15,449 nt of DNA from an uncultured Ideonella sp. (lineage in GTDB: Bacteria > Pseudomonadota > Gammaproteobacteria > Burkholderiales > Burkholderiaceae). The stretch is taken from NCBI GenBank assembly GCA_946479475.1, contig CAMLGG010000116.1:1-15449 (forward strand). The letters run 5' to 3'. Shown here piece after piece: positions 1 through 5,781 of the stretch. The position numbers were made by a program, and so were the translations under genes. Every line of letters begins with the position of its first letter. Position 1 is the stretch's first letter. Under the pieces are notes generated by a model. It did not search any database and was not told the DNA's origin. It saw nothing but the letters and a program-made list of their open reading frames with translations.

Positions 1-147
1 TCCTCCGAACTGCCCGAGGTCCTGCATTGCAGCGACCGCGTGCTGGTGCTGCGCGACCGCCGCGCCATCGGCGAGTACCGCCGCGGCGAGCTCGACGAGC
101 GCAGCGTGCTGGAGGTCATCGCCGCCGAGCCGGTGGCGCACGCATGA
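1..147 (+). CDS. ytfR: Sugar ABC transporter ATP-binding protein, C-terminal end (YtfR/RbsA-like, partial)
   Basis: Only the last 48 codons lie in the window, reading in frame 1 to a TGA at 145-147. The visible peptide opens with SSELPEVL, followed by SDRVLVLRD. That is the D-loop/H-loop-proximal segment near the C-terminus of the second ATPase domain in duplicated CUT2 ATPases (RbsA, AraG, MglA, YtfR). The protein would power import through the two permeases that follow. The stop overlaps the next start codon as ATGA (144-147), so translation is coupled and the three genes belong to one transporter operon. The substrate cannot be read from this fragment. The YtfR label rests mainly on the ytfT-yjfF-like pair downstream, so family is firm and exact name is tentative. 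Confidence 0.88.
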   Translation, partial: SSELPEVLHCSDRVLVLRDRRAIGEYRRGELDERSVLEVIAAEPVAHA

Positions 148-1154
148 ACACGGCGAAGCTCACCATGCCCTCCTCCACTCCCGCGCGACGCGCGTGGGCG
201 CATCCGCTGGCGCGTCCGCTCGCCGCGCTGGCGCTGCTGCTGGCCGTCGCGGCCCTGCTCGTCCCCGGCTTCCTGCAGCTCGAGATCAAGGGCGGCCATC
301 TCTACGGCAACCTCGTCGACATCCTTCACCGCGCCGCGCCGCTGATGCTGGCGGCGATGGGCATGACGCTCGTCATCGCCACGCGGGGCATCGACGTCTC
401 GGTGGGCGCCGTGGTGGCGATGGCCGGCACGGTGGCCTGCCTGCTGGTGGGTTCGCACGGCGTGGCCTTCGCCTTCACGGCGGCCCTGGGCGCGGCCTTG
501 CTGTGCGGCCTGTGGAACGGCCTGCTGGTGTCGGCCCTGGGCCTGCAGCCCATCATCGCCACGCTGGTGCTGATGGTGGCCGGGCGCGGCATCGCCCAGC
601 TCTTCACCGATGGGCAGATCCTCACCGTCTACGAGCCGGCCGGCTTCTTCGTGCTCGGCGCCGGCCACCTGCTGGGCCTGCCGGTGTCGATGTACGTAGT
701 GGCCGCGGTGGCGATAGTCACCACGCTGCTGATGCGGCGCACGGCGCTCGGGCTGTTCATCCAGGCAGTGGGCATCAACCCGGTGGCGGCACGCCTGGCC
801 GGCGTGCGCACCGCCGCCGTGATCTTCTTCGCCTACGTCTACTGCAGCCTGGGCGCCGGCCTGGCCGGGCTGATGATCGCCTCGAACATCAAGAGCGCGG
901 ACGCCAACAACGCCGGCCTGCTGCTGGAGCTGGATGCCATCCTCGCCGTCACCCTGGGCGGCGGCCAGCTCGGCGGCGGCAAGTTCAACCTCGCGGGCAG
1001 CCTGGTCGGCGCGCTCATCATCCAGACCCTGACCTCCACCATCTACGCGCTCGGCGTGCCGCCGCAGGTGACGATGGTGGTCAAGGCCCTCGTCGTGTTT
1101 GCAGTGTGCATCTCGCAATCCTCGGCCCTGCAACTGCGCCGGAGGCCGGAATGA
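144..1154 (+). CDS. ytfT: CUT2 sugar ABC transporter permease, YtfT-like
   Basis: A 336-residue inner-membrane permease of the BPD_transp_2 family (RbsC/AraH/YtfT). Many hydrophobic segments are visible, starting with one near residues 25-43. The family motif GIDVSVG lies at 82-88, a cytoplasmic coupling-loop motif NPVAARLAGVRT at 212-223, and ELDAILAVTLGG at 262-273. It should form a heterodimeric channel with the next gene product and be driven by the upstream ATPase. The start at 144 is chosen because it overlaps the ATPase stop as ATGA; a second in-frame ATG at 165 is less well supported. In E. coli the ytfQRT-yjfF system carries galactofuranose. Here, beside an arabinan operon, L-arabinose (possibly the furanose form) is a reasonable but unproven cargo. 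No periplasmic binding protein for this system lies in the window; it is expected upstream. Confidence 0.9.
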   Translation: MNTAKLTMPSSTPARRAWAHPLARPLAALALLLAVAALLVPGFLQLEIKGGHLYGNLVDILHRAAPLMLAAMGMTLVIATRGIDVSVGAVVAMAGTVACLLVGSHGVAFAFTAALGAALLCGLWNGLLVSALGLQPIIATLVLMVAGRGIAQLFTDGQILTVYEPAGFFVLGAGHLLGLPVSMYVVAAVAIVTTLLMRRTALGLFIQAVGINPVAARLAGVRTAAVIFFAYVYCSLGAGLAGLMIASNIKSADANNAGLLLELDAILAVTLGGGQLGGGKFNLAGSLVGALIIQTLTSTIYALGVPPQVTMVVKALVVFAVCISQSSALQLRRRPE

Positions 1155-2116
1155 AGCGCCTGCTCAATGCGCCTTCGTTCACCGCCTGGGTCAGCGTGGC
1201 GCTGATGGCGCTGCTCTTCGGCGCCGGCGCTTGTGCCTACACCGGCTTCGCCTCGATGCAGGTGGGGCTGAACCTGCTCATCGACAACGCCTTCCTGCTG
1301 GTCATCGCCGTGGGGATGAGCTTCGTCATCCTGTCGGGCGGCATCGATCTCTCGGTGGGCTCCGTGCTCGCGCTCACCACCATGGCGGCGGCCTGGCTGC
1401 TGCAGGTGGCGCACTGGCCCGCATGGGCCGTGATCGTGGCGGCGCTGCTCGGCGGCACTGCCTTCGGCGCGCTGCAGGGCTGGCTGGTCCAGCGCTTCAG
1501 GCTGCAGCCCTTCATCGTCACGCTGGCGGGCATGTTCCTCGCGCGCGGGCTGTGCTTCCTCATCAGCATCGACTCCATCACCATCGACGACCCGCTGTTC
1601 GTGAGCCTGTCGCAGACCCAGATCCCGCTGCCCGGCGGCCACCTCTCGCCGGGCGCGCTGATCGCGCTGGCGGTGCTCGGCGCCGGCCTGTGGCTGGCGC
1701 ACTTCACCGCCTTCGGCCGCACCGTCTATGCGATCGGCGGCAACGAGACTTCGGCTTTGATGATGGGCCTGCCGGTGGCCCGGACGAAGGTCGCCGTCTA
1801 CGGCCTCAGCGGCTTCTGCGCCTCGCTGGCCGGCCTGCTCTTCGCCTTCTACATGCTCTCCGGCTACGGACAGCACGGCCAGGGCGTGGAGCTGGACGCC
1901 ATCGCCGCCGTCGTCATCGGCGGCACCCTGCTCACCGGCGGCCAGGGCTACGTGGCGGGCGCGCTCTCTGGCGTGCTGGTGCTCGGCCTGATCCAGACCC
2001 TGATCGCCTTCGACGGCACCCTGAGCTCCTGGTGGACCAGGATCGTCATCGGGGCGCTGCTGTTCGTCTTCTGCGCCGGGCAGCGGGTGCTGGCGATGGG
2101 GGGCCGGGGGCGGTGA
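1151..2116 (+). CDS. yjfF: CUT2 sugar ABC transporter permease, YjfF-like
   Basis: A 321-residue second permease of the same transporter, in the BPD_transp_2 family. It carries GGIDLSVGS at 63-71, a GGNETSALMMGLPVARTK coupling loop around 196-213 and VELDAIAAVVIGGT at 246-259. Hydrophobic segments are spread through the chain and there is no large soluble domain. The start ATG at 1151 overlaps the previous stop (ATGA, 1151-1154) and has a GGAGG ribosome binding site at 1141-1145, five bases upstream, so the start is well supported. Two different permeases with one ATPase is the YtfT/YjfF arrangement and differs from RbsC or AraH homodimers. It is the last gene of the + strand operon and converges on the accessory block. 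Confidence 0.9.
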   Translation: MKRLLNAPSFTAWVSVALMALLFGAGACAYTGFASMQVGLNLLIDNAFLLVIAVGMSFVILSGGIDLSVGSVLALTTMAAAWLLQVAHWPAWAVIVAALLGGTAFGALQGWLVQRFRLQPFIVTLAGMFLARGLCFLISIDSITIDDPLFVSLSQTQIPLPGGHLSPGALIALAVLGAGLWLAHFTAFGRTVYAIGGNETSALMMGLPVARTKVAVYGLSGFCASLAGLLFAFYMLSGYGQHGQGVELDAIAAVVIGGTLLTGGQGYVAGALSGVLVLGLIQTLIAFDGTLSSWWTRIVIGALLFVFCAGQRVLAMGGRGR

Positions 2117-2130
2117 GCGAGCGGGCTCGC
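2117..2130 (+). terminator. Small GC hairpin just after yjfF (weak terminator candidate)
   Basis: GCGAG (2117-2121) and CTCGC (2126-2130) form a five-base-pair stem with a CGGG loop, starting right after the yjfF stop codon. There is no T-run after it, so it does not meet the usual pattern for an intrinsic terminator. It may only mark the end of the transcript or be chance in GC-rich DNA. Confidence 0.2.
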
Positions 2131-2160
2131 GCCGGGCCGCGTTGACTCAAGACTGGCCGA

Positions 2161-2216
2161 CCTTGCCGCTGGACCCCCTGGGAAGTCTCTCGCCAAGTCA
2201 CCGGCAGCGGACAAGG
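2161..2216. repeat. Imperfect inverted repeat between convergent genes
   Basis: CCTTGCCGCTG (2161-2171) can pair with CAGCGGACAAGG (2205-2216) as eleven base pairs with a single extra A at 2211 left unpaired; the loop is 33 bases. It fills the gap between two convergent genes, ending one base before the last codon of the DUF4440 gene. It could act as a transcript-end structure for both strands. No T-tract is present and no recombination-site core sequence (GTTRRRY/RYYYAAC) flanks it. Confidence 0.3.
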
Positions 2217-2217
2217 G

Positions 2218-2619
2218 TCAAGCCGCATCGGTGTCCTGGCTGAAGACATTGAGCCAGCCTTCCGGATGGTGCTGCCACAAGGATGAGACGTACATCCTTC
2301 TGGGTGGCGCCTCGGCAGCGGCCGACCGGCCCCGGAACACTGCCAGGTAGACGAGCAGGACCAGGTCGGGCTTCAGGACCTTGAGACGAGCGTCAAGCAT
2401 CTCGAAGGCCGCCACGGTGGGCCCACCATCGAGTTGGCCTACGTGCTCGTCGCGACCGGCGAATCCTGTCGAATAGACGCCCAGGAACTCCTCGTGCAGG
2501 AGCCGGGCATCGGCCGAACGATCACCCCGGACCAGCGCCTGCCAGACCTCTCGTTCAAGATCGAGGATCGTCGAAAGCCGGGGCTCGGCCATCCGGGCGG
2601 ATGAAGGACCGGTCGTCAT
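2218..2619 (-). CDS. DUF4440 / SnoaL-like (NTF2-fold) protein of unknown function
   Basis: A 133-residue soluble protein without signal peptide or membrane segment. The N-terminal helix region (LEREVWQALVRGD, about 21-33), then ARLLHEEFLGVYSTGFAGRDE and a C-terminal SSLWQHHPEGWLNVFSQDT resemble DUF4440 proteins of the NTF2-like superfamily. That fold hosts small-molecule binding or isomerase-type activities, and no specific substrate can be named. The start at 2619 lies six bases beyond the upstream GFA-gene stop, so the two genes are probably co-transcribed and coupled; a second ATG at 2592 is possible. The middle EAPPRRMYVS stretch is a typical strand-to-strand region and not a catalytic signature I can read. 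Family assignment is by overall pattern, so moderately sure. Confidence 0.7.
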   Translation of the reverse strand: MTTGPSSARMAEPRLSTILDLEREVWQALVRGDRSADARLLHEEFLGVYSTGFAGRDEHVGQLDGGPTVAAFEMLDARLKVLKPDLVLLVYLAVFRGRSAAAEAPPRRMYVSSLWQHHPEGWLNVFSQDTDAA

Positions 2620-2624
2620 CCGCT

Positions 2625-2987
2625 TCACTCGTCGATGAACTTCCAGGTGTCGGCGCCATCGAACCGGCGCACGCGCACAGCCGCGATGAGCTCGGGGTCG
2701 AAGTTCCCGAGGTTGACGCCCTGCTTGCAGCCTGGCGTTGGCTGCAGCGGCTCCCAGTGAGTCGCGCATCCGCAGGTCTTGCAGAAGATGCGGCGCAGGG
2801 TCTTGTCACCCCAGATGTACTCGGCGGTCGCTTCCGGATGTCCCTGGATCTCGACGGTGCCGAACTCGAAGTAGACCCACGGCCCTCCGCTGCGCCGGCA
2901 GATGGAACAGTTGCAGGCCGTGGCCACCTCCGGCGTGGAGGGCAGCTTCAATCGGACGGCGCCGCAGTGGCAGGAACCTTCATGCAT
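2625..2987 (-). CDS. GFA-family zinc-binding protein (CENP-V/GFA domain)
   Basis: A 120-residue protein that is one complete GFA domain, the fold first seen in glutathione-dependent formaldehyde-activating enzyme (Gfa). Zinc ligands are visible: C6 and C8 in SCHCGAV, C25, C27 and C30 in CNCSIC, and C69, C72 and C74 in CKTCGC. Members bind two zinc ions. Most small genomic copies are not proven to act on formaldehyde, so the reaction is open. The ATG at 2987 is chosen because AGGGAG sits about seven bases upstream and the SCHCGAV motif follows at once. An in-frame GTG at 3017 would add ten residues but lacks such a site. It is followed closely by the DUF4440 gene. Both sit in the accessory block and have no evident link to sugar use. 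Confidence 0.85.
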   Translation of the reverse strand: MHEGSCHCGAVRLKLPSTPEVATACNCSICRRSGGPWVYFEFGTVEIQGHPEATAEYIWGDKTLRRIFCKTCGCATHWEPLQPTPGCKQGVNLGNFDPELIAAVRVRRFDGADTWKFIDE

Positions 2988-3000
2988 GGGCGCTCTCCCT
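2988..3000 (-). promoter_or_regulatory. Ribosome binding site that fixes the GFA start
   Basis: On the - strand AGGGAG precedes the ATG at 2987 by about seven bases. This favours that start over the upstream in-frame GTG at 3017. Confidence 0.6.
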
Positions 3001-3013
3001 GAAGTCTCGGGAC

Positions 3014-3239
3014 TCACTCGGTATGGTAGGCCTGCGCATGAACATGGGCCAGGATCCGATCGGCGGCTTCATCGGCAGAAAGATGCGTCACGTCCAGGTC
3101 CAGCGTGGAATCCACCGGACGCAGCACCGTTTCGCCGCTGGAGCGAGCGGCGTGACACCGTCCGGGTCGATGAGAGCAAAGATGACGTTGTTGACGTGGT
3201 GGTTGTCGACGACGATGCAGTCGTACCGGCGCCCTCTGC
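3014..3239 (-). pseudogene. Remnant of a probable P-loop nucleotide kinase, C-terminal part, frameshifted
   Basis: Two frames on the - strand each give convincing protein-like sequence. Just after the antitoxin stop one frame reads YDCIVVDNHHVNNVIFALID and then loses sense near the DPDGV segment (about 3155-3165). A second frame then gives RSSGETVLRPVDST and LDLDVTHLSADEAADRILAHV, ending at a TGA at 3014-3016. The LDVTHLSADEAADRIL pattern is what one expects at the C-terminus of small AAA/zeta-toxin/chloramphenicol-phosphotransferase-like kinases, where the last helix begins S-x-x-E-x-A. No N-terminal half with a Walker A motif is present: upstream sits the toxin-antitoxin pair. I read this as a broken gene tail cut by insertion of that pair, with one further frameshift. 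The kinase label is tentative. Confidence 0.5.
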
Positions 3240-3554
3240 TCACTTGGTGGCGACAGCCAAAAGTGCCTTGGGGTTGGTGCTTGCGATCGCAAGCAAGGTG
3301 CGGGCGGCACCGCTGGGTTGCTTGCGGCCTTGCTCCCAGCCTTGGAGGGTCCGTACGGACACGCCCATGAGGGCCGCAAACTGGGACTGAGACAGGCCAG
3401 TCTTCTTGCGCGCTTCAATGACGGGCGATGAGACGACTTGAACGCGACCTGCCTTCATCTCTCGCACTGATTGCAGCAACTCCGCCGCAAGATCGCGCGT
3501 TGCTTCGTACTTTGCCAGCTCGGCGTCGCCAAGGGGCTTACTCTTCGAGGGCAC
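3240..3554 (-). CDS. higA: HigA/NadS-like XRE-family antitoxin
   Basis: A 104-residue protein with an N-terminal helical segment (about 10-34) and a C-terminal helix-turn-helix at about 43-95. In the latter, ARKKTGLSQSQFAALMGVSV and RTLQGWEQGRKQPSGAA match the XRE domain of HigA/NadS-type antitoxins. It should neutralise the toxin encoded just upstream and bind the inverted repeat before the operon to repress it. Its start overlaps the toxin gene end by 17 bases, the usual toxin-first order of higBA-type pairs. A perfect 18-base palindrome lies within its 3' coding part (3278-3295). The symbol describes the family type only. The toxin pairing is strongly supported by gene order and overlap. 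Confidence 0.85.
   Translation of the reverse strand: MPSKSKPLGDAELAKYEATRDLAAELLQSVREMKAGRVQVVSSPVIEARKKTGLSQSQFAALMGVSVRTLQGWEQGRKQPSGAARTLLAIASTNPKALLAVATK
3278..3295. repeat. Perfect 18-base palindrome inside the antitoxin gene
   Basis: TGCTTGCGATCGCAAGCA is fully self-complementary with no spacer and contains GCGATCGC at its centre. It lies in coding sequence for the L-L-A-I-A-S segment near the antitoxin's C-terminus. It could be an extra binding site for a dimeric regulator or a coding accident. Confidence 0.5.
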
Positions 3555-3849
3555 GGCGGATCTCCTTCAGCTTCTGCCCGGTGAGGTTGTCGGTCTTCGA
3601 CTTCGCGTAGAGCGTGAGCAAGACGATCTCACCTTCAACGGTTCGGGCAAAGTAGATCACCCGCACTCCACCGGACTTGCCCGAGCCTGCTCGGCCCCAA
3701 CGCACCTTGCGAATGCCACCGGACTCGGGCACGACATCTCCGGCGGTGGGGTGCTCAGCGATGTAGGCGGCGAAAGCGCCGCGCTCCTCTTCCGTCCAGT
3801 ACAGTGGCCACTGCCGCTGGAAAAGGAGCGTCTCGACGACGGTGAGCAT
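3538..3849 (-). CDS. higB: HigB/RelE-family toxin
   Basis: A 103-residue protein with the compact RelE/ParE-superfamily pattern of HigB/NadT-type toxins. It starts with TVVETLLFQRQW, then has GDVVPESGGIRKVRWG around 37-52, GSGKSGGVRVIYF around 55-67, and a C-terminal YAKSKTDNLT with a basic helix. Members are mostly ribosome-dependent mRNA endonucleases. The conserved basic residues (R47, K48, R50, K58, R63) fit that role, but the activity is inferred. The ATG at 3849 is the family's usual start. Upstream there is no Shine-Dalgarno sequence, and the best -10 box ends only six bases before it, so the mRNA may be leaderless. The toxin and antitoxin form a two-gene operon in the accessory block, next to unrelated sugar genes. 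Confidence 0.87.
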   Translation of the reverse strand: MLTVVETLLFQRQWPLYWTEEERGAFAAYIAEHPTAGDVVPESGGIRKVRWGRAGSGKSGGVRVIYFARTVEGEIVLLTLYAKSKTDNLTGQKLKEIRRALEE

Positions 3850-3855
3850 GGACGA

Positions 3856-3885
3856 ACTATACGCCCAAGGCGTATAGCCTGTCCA
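3856..3885 (-). promoter_or_regulatory. Promoter of the toxin-antitoxin operon
   Basis: On the - strand TGGACA (3880-3885, five of six against TTGACA) and TATAGT (3856-3861, five of six against TATAAT) are separated by 18 bases. Transcription would start about seven bases past the -10 box, i.e. at or next to the toxin ATG at 3849, giving a leaderless mRNA. Predicted from sequence only. Confidence 0.55.
3857..3877. promoter_or_regulatory. Operator: perfect 9+9 inverted repeat before the toxin-antitoxin operon
   Basis: CTATACGCC (3857-3865) and GGCGTATAG (3869-3877) are exact inverted copies around a CAA spacer. The repeat fills the space between the -35 and -10 boxes and covers most of the -10 box. 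This is where a dimeric HigA-type antitoxin would block RNA polymerase, so autoregulation is the natural reading. Confidence 0.7.
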
Positions 3886-3992
3886 TTGCGCCGTCCATGA
3901 CGCCAAAGCGGTCTCGGGGATTGCGCGGTCGCACTGTGGCGCAGTTGACGTCCCACATGATTTGGCAACGTTGACGGGGTGCTGCTTGCGCG

Positions 3993-4008
3993 CTGGCGTC
4001 CACGCCAG
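3993..4008 (-). terminator. Hairpin after the LysR gene (weak terminator candidate)
   Basis: CTGGCG (3993-3998) and CGCCAG (4003-4008) form a six-base-pair stem with a four-base loop, about 20 bases after the stop codon of the last operon gene. No T-run follows on the - strand. The rest of 3886-4027 holds no coding signal I can recognise in any frame of the - strand. Confidence 0.3.
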
Positions 4009-4027
4009 TCGCAGAGCAGAAGCCGCG

Positions 4028-4996
4028 TCAGTAAAGATCCCGAGCCGCCCGCCGGACCTCATGCAGCAACTGCCGCGCCCCCGGCGAAAGCAGGTGCCCT
4101 TCCCGCGTGATGATCCCGAAGGCATCCATGTGGCAGGGCAGCTCGATGGGCAGGATGGCCAGCACGTTGAGCGAGGCGTAGTAGCGCGCCACTTCCACCG
4201 GCATGACGTGCAGCGAATCGGTCTGCCGCAACAACGCCGTGATGAGCAGCAGCGAGGTGGTGTCCACCGCGTTGAAGGGCGGTTCGAGTTCTGCGCGGCG
4301 GAACATCAGCTCCCAGCGGTGCCGCAGCACGCTGCCCGGCGGCGGCAGGATCCAGGCCTGGTCGGCCAGGTCGGCAAGCTTGAGGTTGTCTTCCTTCAGC
4401 AGCGGATGGCCCACGCGGGCCACGGCGCAGGCGGGCTCGACCGCCAGCTCCTCGTAGTGCAGGCCGACGGCGCTGTTGCCCTCCAGGATGCGGCCGATCA
4501 TGAAGTCCAGCGACCCCCGGTTGAGCATGTCCAGCAGCACCGTGCTCGACTCCATGTGCACGCCGATGCGCAGCCGCGGCGCCGCCAGCTTGATGCGCGC
4601 GATCGCATGAGGCAGCAGGCTCATGGCCGGGGTCATGATGACGCCGACCTCGACCTGGCCGCTGAGTCCGTTCTTCAACGCGACGATGTCGTCGTGCGCG
4701 GCCGACAGGCTCGTCAGCGCCATGCGCGCGTGGCGGATCATGGTCTCGCCGTACAGCGTGGGCTCCATGCCGCGCGAGTGGCGCTCGAAGAGCTTGACCT
4801 CCAGCATGTCCTCCAGGTCCTTCAGCTGCTTGGAGGCCGCCGGCTGCGTCATGCACAGCGCGTCGGCCGCGCGGTGGATGTTGCGCTCGTCGTCCAGCGC
4901 GATGAGCAGCAGCAGCTGGCGCGTCTTCAGCCGGGCGCGAAGGAACCAGTTGGGATTCGGGCCGGCATCGCCCGGGACGTCGTCATCGTCTTCCAT
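4028..4996 (-). CDS. LysR-type transcriptional regulator (GbpR-like)
   Basis: A 322-residue LysR-type regulator. The winged helix-turn-helix is at about 24-86 (IHRAADALCMTQPAASKQLK, then LEVKLFERHSRGMEPT) and the effector-binding domain at about 112-322. The latter includes GQVEVGVI, LLDMLNRGSLDFMIGR and the HPLL and GSVLRHRWE segments typical of the periplasmic-binding-protein-like fold. Sequence style is close to the GbpR group, known for sugar-responsive control in Azospirillum and Agrobacterium, but this is pattern recognition. The ATG at 4996 is used because TGAGGGATGCG just before it offers a GAGG site; an in-frame GTG at 5008, overlapping the previous stop, is possible. The acidic MEDDDD start is unusual. 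It closes the arabinan operon eight bases after the GntR gene, so it probably answers a sugar or sugar acid of this pathway. Confidence 0.87.
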   Translation of the reverse strand: MEDDDDVPGDAGPNPNWFLRARLKTRQLLLLIALDDERNIHRAADALCMTQPAASKQLKDLEDMLEVKLFERHSRGMEPTLYGETMIRHARMALTSLSAAHDDIVALKNGLSGQVEVGVIMTPAMSLLPHAIARIKLAAPRLRIGVHMESSTVLLDMLNRGSLDFMIGRILEGNSAVGLHYEELAVEPACAVARVGHPLLKEDNLKLADLADQAWILPPPGSVLRHRWELMFRRAELEPPFNAVDTTSLLLITALLRQTDSLHVMPVEVARYYASLNVLAILPIELPCHMDAFGIITREGHLLSPGARQLLHEVRRAARDLY

Positions 4997-5004
4997 CGCA
5001 TCCC

Positions 5005-5781
5005 TCACGCGAGGTTCACGCGGCCGGTGCCGGCCAGCACGTTGCTGATGTCGTCGCCGGTCTCGGTCAGCTGCAGCAGCGTGGCCTGGCGCGCGGCCAG
5101 CGGGTCGCGCGCCTGCAATGCCGTGAGGATGGCCTTGTGGCGCGGCAGCGAGAGCTCGTGGGTGTTCGGCAGCTGGCTGGAAAGGATGATGGACTCGCGA
5201 AGCGCCAGCGAGAGCATGTTGCCGATGTAGGCCAGCAGGTCGTTGCCGGTGGCCTCGGCGATGCGGCGGTGGAAGGCCAGGTCGGGCTCGAGCAGCTCGC
5301 CGGTCGTCTTCGCCGCGGCCATGCCCTCGTAGGCGGCTTCGATGCCCCGCAGCTGCTCGTCGCTCGCGGCACGCGCGGCCAAGGCTGCCGCGGCCGGCTC
5401 GAAGATCTGCCGCACTTCCATCAGCGTCTGCACGAAGTCGCCCTGCGGCCGGGCCTGGATCAGCCAGTACAGCACGTCCGGGTCCAGCAGGTGCCACTCG
5501 TTGCGCGGGCGCACGATGGCCCCGGCGCGCTGGCGCGAGATGACCAGGCCCTTGGCCACCAGCACGCGCACGGCCTCTCGCAGCACCGGGCGGCTGATCT
5601 CGTAGCGCTCCAGCAGCTGGGCCTCGGGCGGCAGCTTGTCGCCGGGCTTCAGCTCGCCGCGCACGATGGCCAGGCCGAGCTCGCTCACGATCCGCCCGTG
5701 CTGGCTCTTGCCCTCGGAGTGGGCGGCGTAGGTGGAGTGGTCGGCTCGGGATCGCATGGGCGCGAGGCTATCAAATGCCAT
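5005..5781 (-). CDS. GntR/FadR-family regulator with FCD domain
   Basis: A 258-residue regulator. The GntR winged helix is at about 27-95 (ELGLAIVRGELKPGDKLPPE, then ISRPVLREAVRVLVAKGLV) and the all-helical FCD ligand domain follows at about 117-245. Conserved FCD metal ligands are D167 and H171 in PDLAFHRR and H215 in LPRHKAI. At the usual third histidine position, in the ARQATLLQLTE helix, Q237 is found instead. Relatives bind sugar acids or other carboxylates and repress catabolic operons (UxuR, ExuR, LldR, GntR-type). An arabonate-type effector would suit the context but is not shown. The start at 5781 shares one base with the GH97 stop (TGATG), implying coupled translation. An alternative ATG at 5757 would remove eight residues; neither has a clear ribosome binding site. 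Confidence 0.88.
   Translation of the reverse strand: MAFDSLAPMRSRADHSTYAAHSEGKSQHGRIVSELGLAIVRGELKPGDKLPPEAQLLERYEISRPVLREAVRVLVAKGLVISRQRAGAIVRPRNEWHLLDPDVLYWLIQARPQGDFVQTLMEVRQIFEPAAAALAARAASDEQLRGIEAAYEGMAAAKTTGELLEPDLAFHRRIAEATGNDLLAYIGNMLSLALRESIILSSQLPNTHELSLPRHKAILTALQARDPLAARQATLLQLTETGDDISNVLAGTGRVNLA

Noticed and set aside
3001..3040. Promoter for the GFA and DUF4440 genes
   Set aside because: A TACCAT-like box can be found but no convincing -35 at the right distance, so no promoter is called.
2601..3390. + strand open frames over the GFA gene and the kinase remnant
   Set aside because: No recognisable motifs, while the - strand frame shows all zinc-binding cysteines of a GFA domain.
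2117..3960. Integron cassette array with attC sites
   Set aside because: Gene content and single orientation are suggestive, but no GTTRRRY/RYYYAAC core pairs bracket the genes. The one imperfect hairpin (2161-2216) lacks these cores.
3886..4027. Front part of the broken kinase on the other side of the toxin-antitoxin pair
   Set aside because: The three - strand frames show no Walker A or kinase-like sequence, so a simple insertion with both halves retained is not supported.
4059..5230. Long open frames opposite or shifted against the LysR and GntR genes, on both strands
   Set aside because: Their products are rich in A, R, G, H and Q with no domain pattern, as expected for shadow frames in GC-rich coding DNA. 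The LysR and GntR frames carry full conserved domains.
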